NCBI RefSeq assembly: GCF_000010185.1
Contig: NC_010371.1
Coordinates: 1 to 64,000, forward strand
DNA: 64,000 nucleotides
Direction of reading: 5' to 3'
From: Finegoldia magna ATCC 29328
Lineage (GTDB): Bacteria > Bacillota > Clostridia > Tissierellales > Peptoniphilaceae
Under the pieces are notes generated by a model that did no database searches, was not told the origin of the DNA, and saw nothing but the letters and a program-made list of their open reading frames with translations. This document shows positions 63,908-64,000 of the stretch, in pieces; positions within the stretch are counted from its first letter, which is position 1, and every line of letters begins with the position of its first letter. Position numbers and translations under genes: made by a program.

Positions 63908-64000
63908 TCCTTTATTGTTTTCTTTTATTTTATTTGTTTTGCTAGTTCCACAAAAGCATAAATATCAATTTAAGCCATACGAAGTTTAATAAAAAGAAGA
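63908..64000. other. Window end, no feature seen
   Basis: AT-rich leader of the last gene. No cassette promoter box is recognisable before the window stops. Confidence 0.4.

Noticed and set aside
1-64000. tRNA or rRNA genes
   Set aside because: None recognised anywhere in the window by reading for conserved stems and CCA ends; a covariance-model search would be decisive.

Overview
The window is about 28-30% GC by eye and packed with short genes. It carries a Rep_3-type replication initiator with iterons and DnaA boxes, a MobA/VirD2-type relaxase and a VirD4/TraG-type coupling protein. This makes it part of a large conjugative plasmid (or plasmid-like element) of a low-GC Firmicute. CWB2 cell-wall repeats, a class B sortase and the general gene style suggest an anaerobic coccus-like host (Peptoniphilaceae/Tissierellia or similar). 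That host guess is inference; nothing here is a taxonomic marker.

Layout. 1-3.9 kb: mobilization block (coupling protein, small protein, relaxase), all leftward. 3.9-5.5 kb: candidate oriT, origin with six 21-22 bp iterons and two DnaA boxes, rep, and a DUF4176-like gene, rightward. 5.5-8.8 kb: a second, inverted iteron array of 14 site pairs at about 101 bp period, interrupted by an IS605-type tnpA/tnpB element. 9-36 kb and 39.8-45.4 kb: a long series of mostly single-gene cassettes, all leftward. Each has its own Shine-Dalgarno site, usually a hairpin terminator, and a near-identical promoter. It includes SSB (two of three), ArdC antirestriction protein, RadC/JAB proteins, DpnD/PcfM-like proteins and ten members of a 26-residue-repeat protein family. 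36.8-39.6 kb: a chromosome-like patch (recJ 3' fragment, CPBP protease, CWB2-CAP surface protein). 45.4-50.6 kb: a stripped type I-E CRISPR locus (cas8e-cas7e-cas5e-cas6e, no cas3, cse2, cas1 or cas2) with a 17-repeat degenerate array. 50.6-64 kb: sortase B, the third SSB, DUF2786, a HaeIII-like orphan cytosine methyltransferase, dUTPase, a cluster of small membrane proteins and a Gp157-like protein.

The most striking feature is the cassette promoter. It occurs 47 times: GGTACA, then 42-44 bp (43 in most copies), then TATATTACATACATAA or a close variant, followed 15-35 bp later by AAAGGAG. The segment between the boxes falls into sequence classes and often holds an inverted repeat. Nearly all genes point toward the relaxase/oriT side. 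If transfer starts near 4 kb, this is the orientation expected of a leading region read from the incoming strand. The gene content (three SSBs, ArdC, orphan methyltransferase, JAB proteins) fits an anti-defence leading region. I propose, as inference, that the repeated promoter may work on single-stranded DNA, like Frpo of F.

IS605/TnpB elements have repeatedly hit this region. There are four tnpB genes, a tnpB remnant, solo right ends, and seven short hairpin scars, some of which separate promoters from genes. Three genes at right ends have lost their 5' parts.
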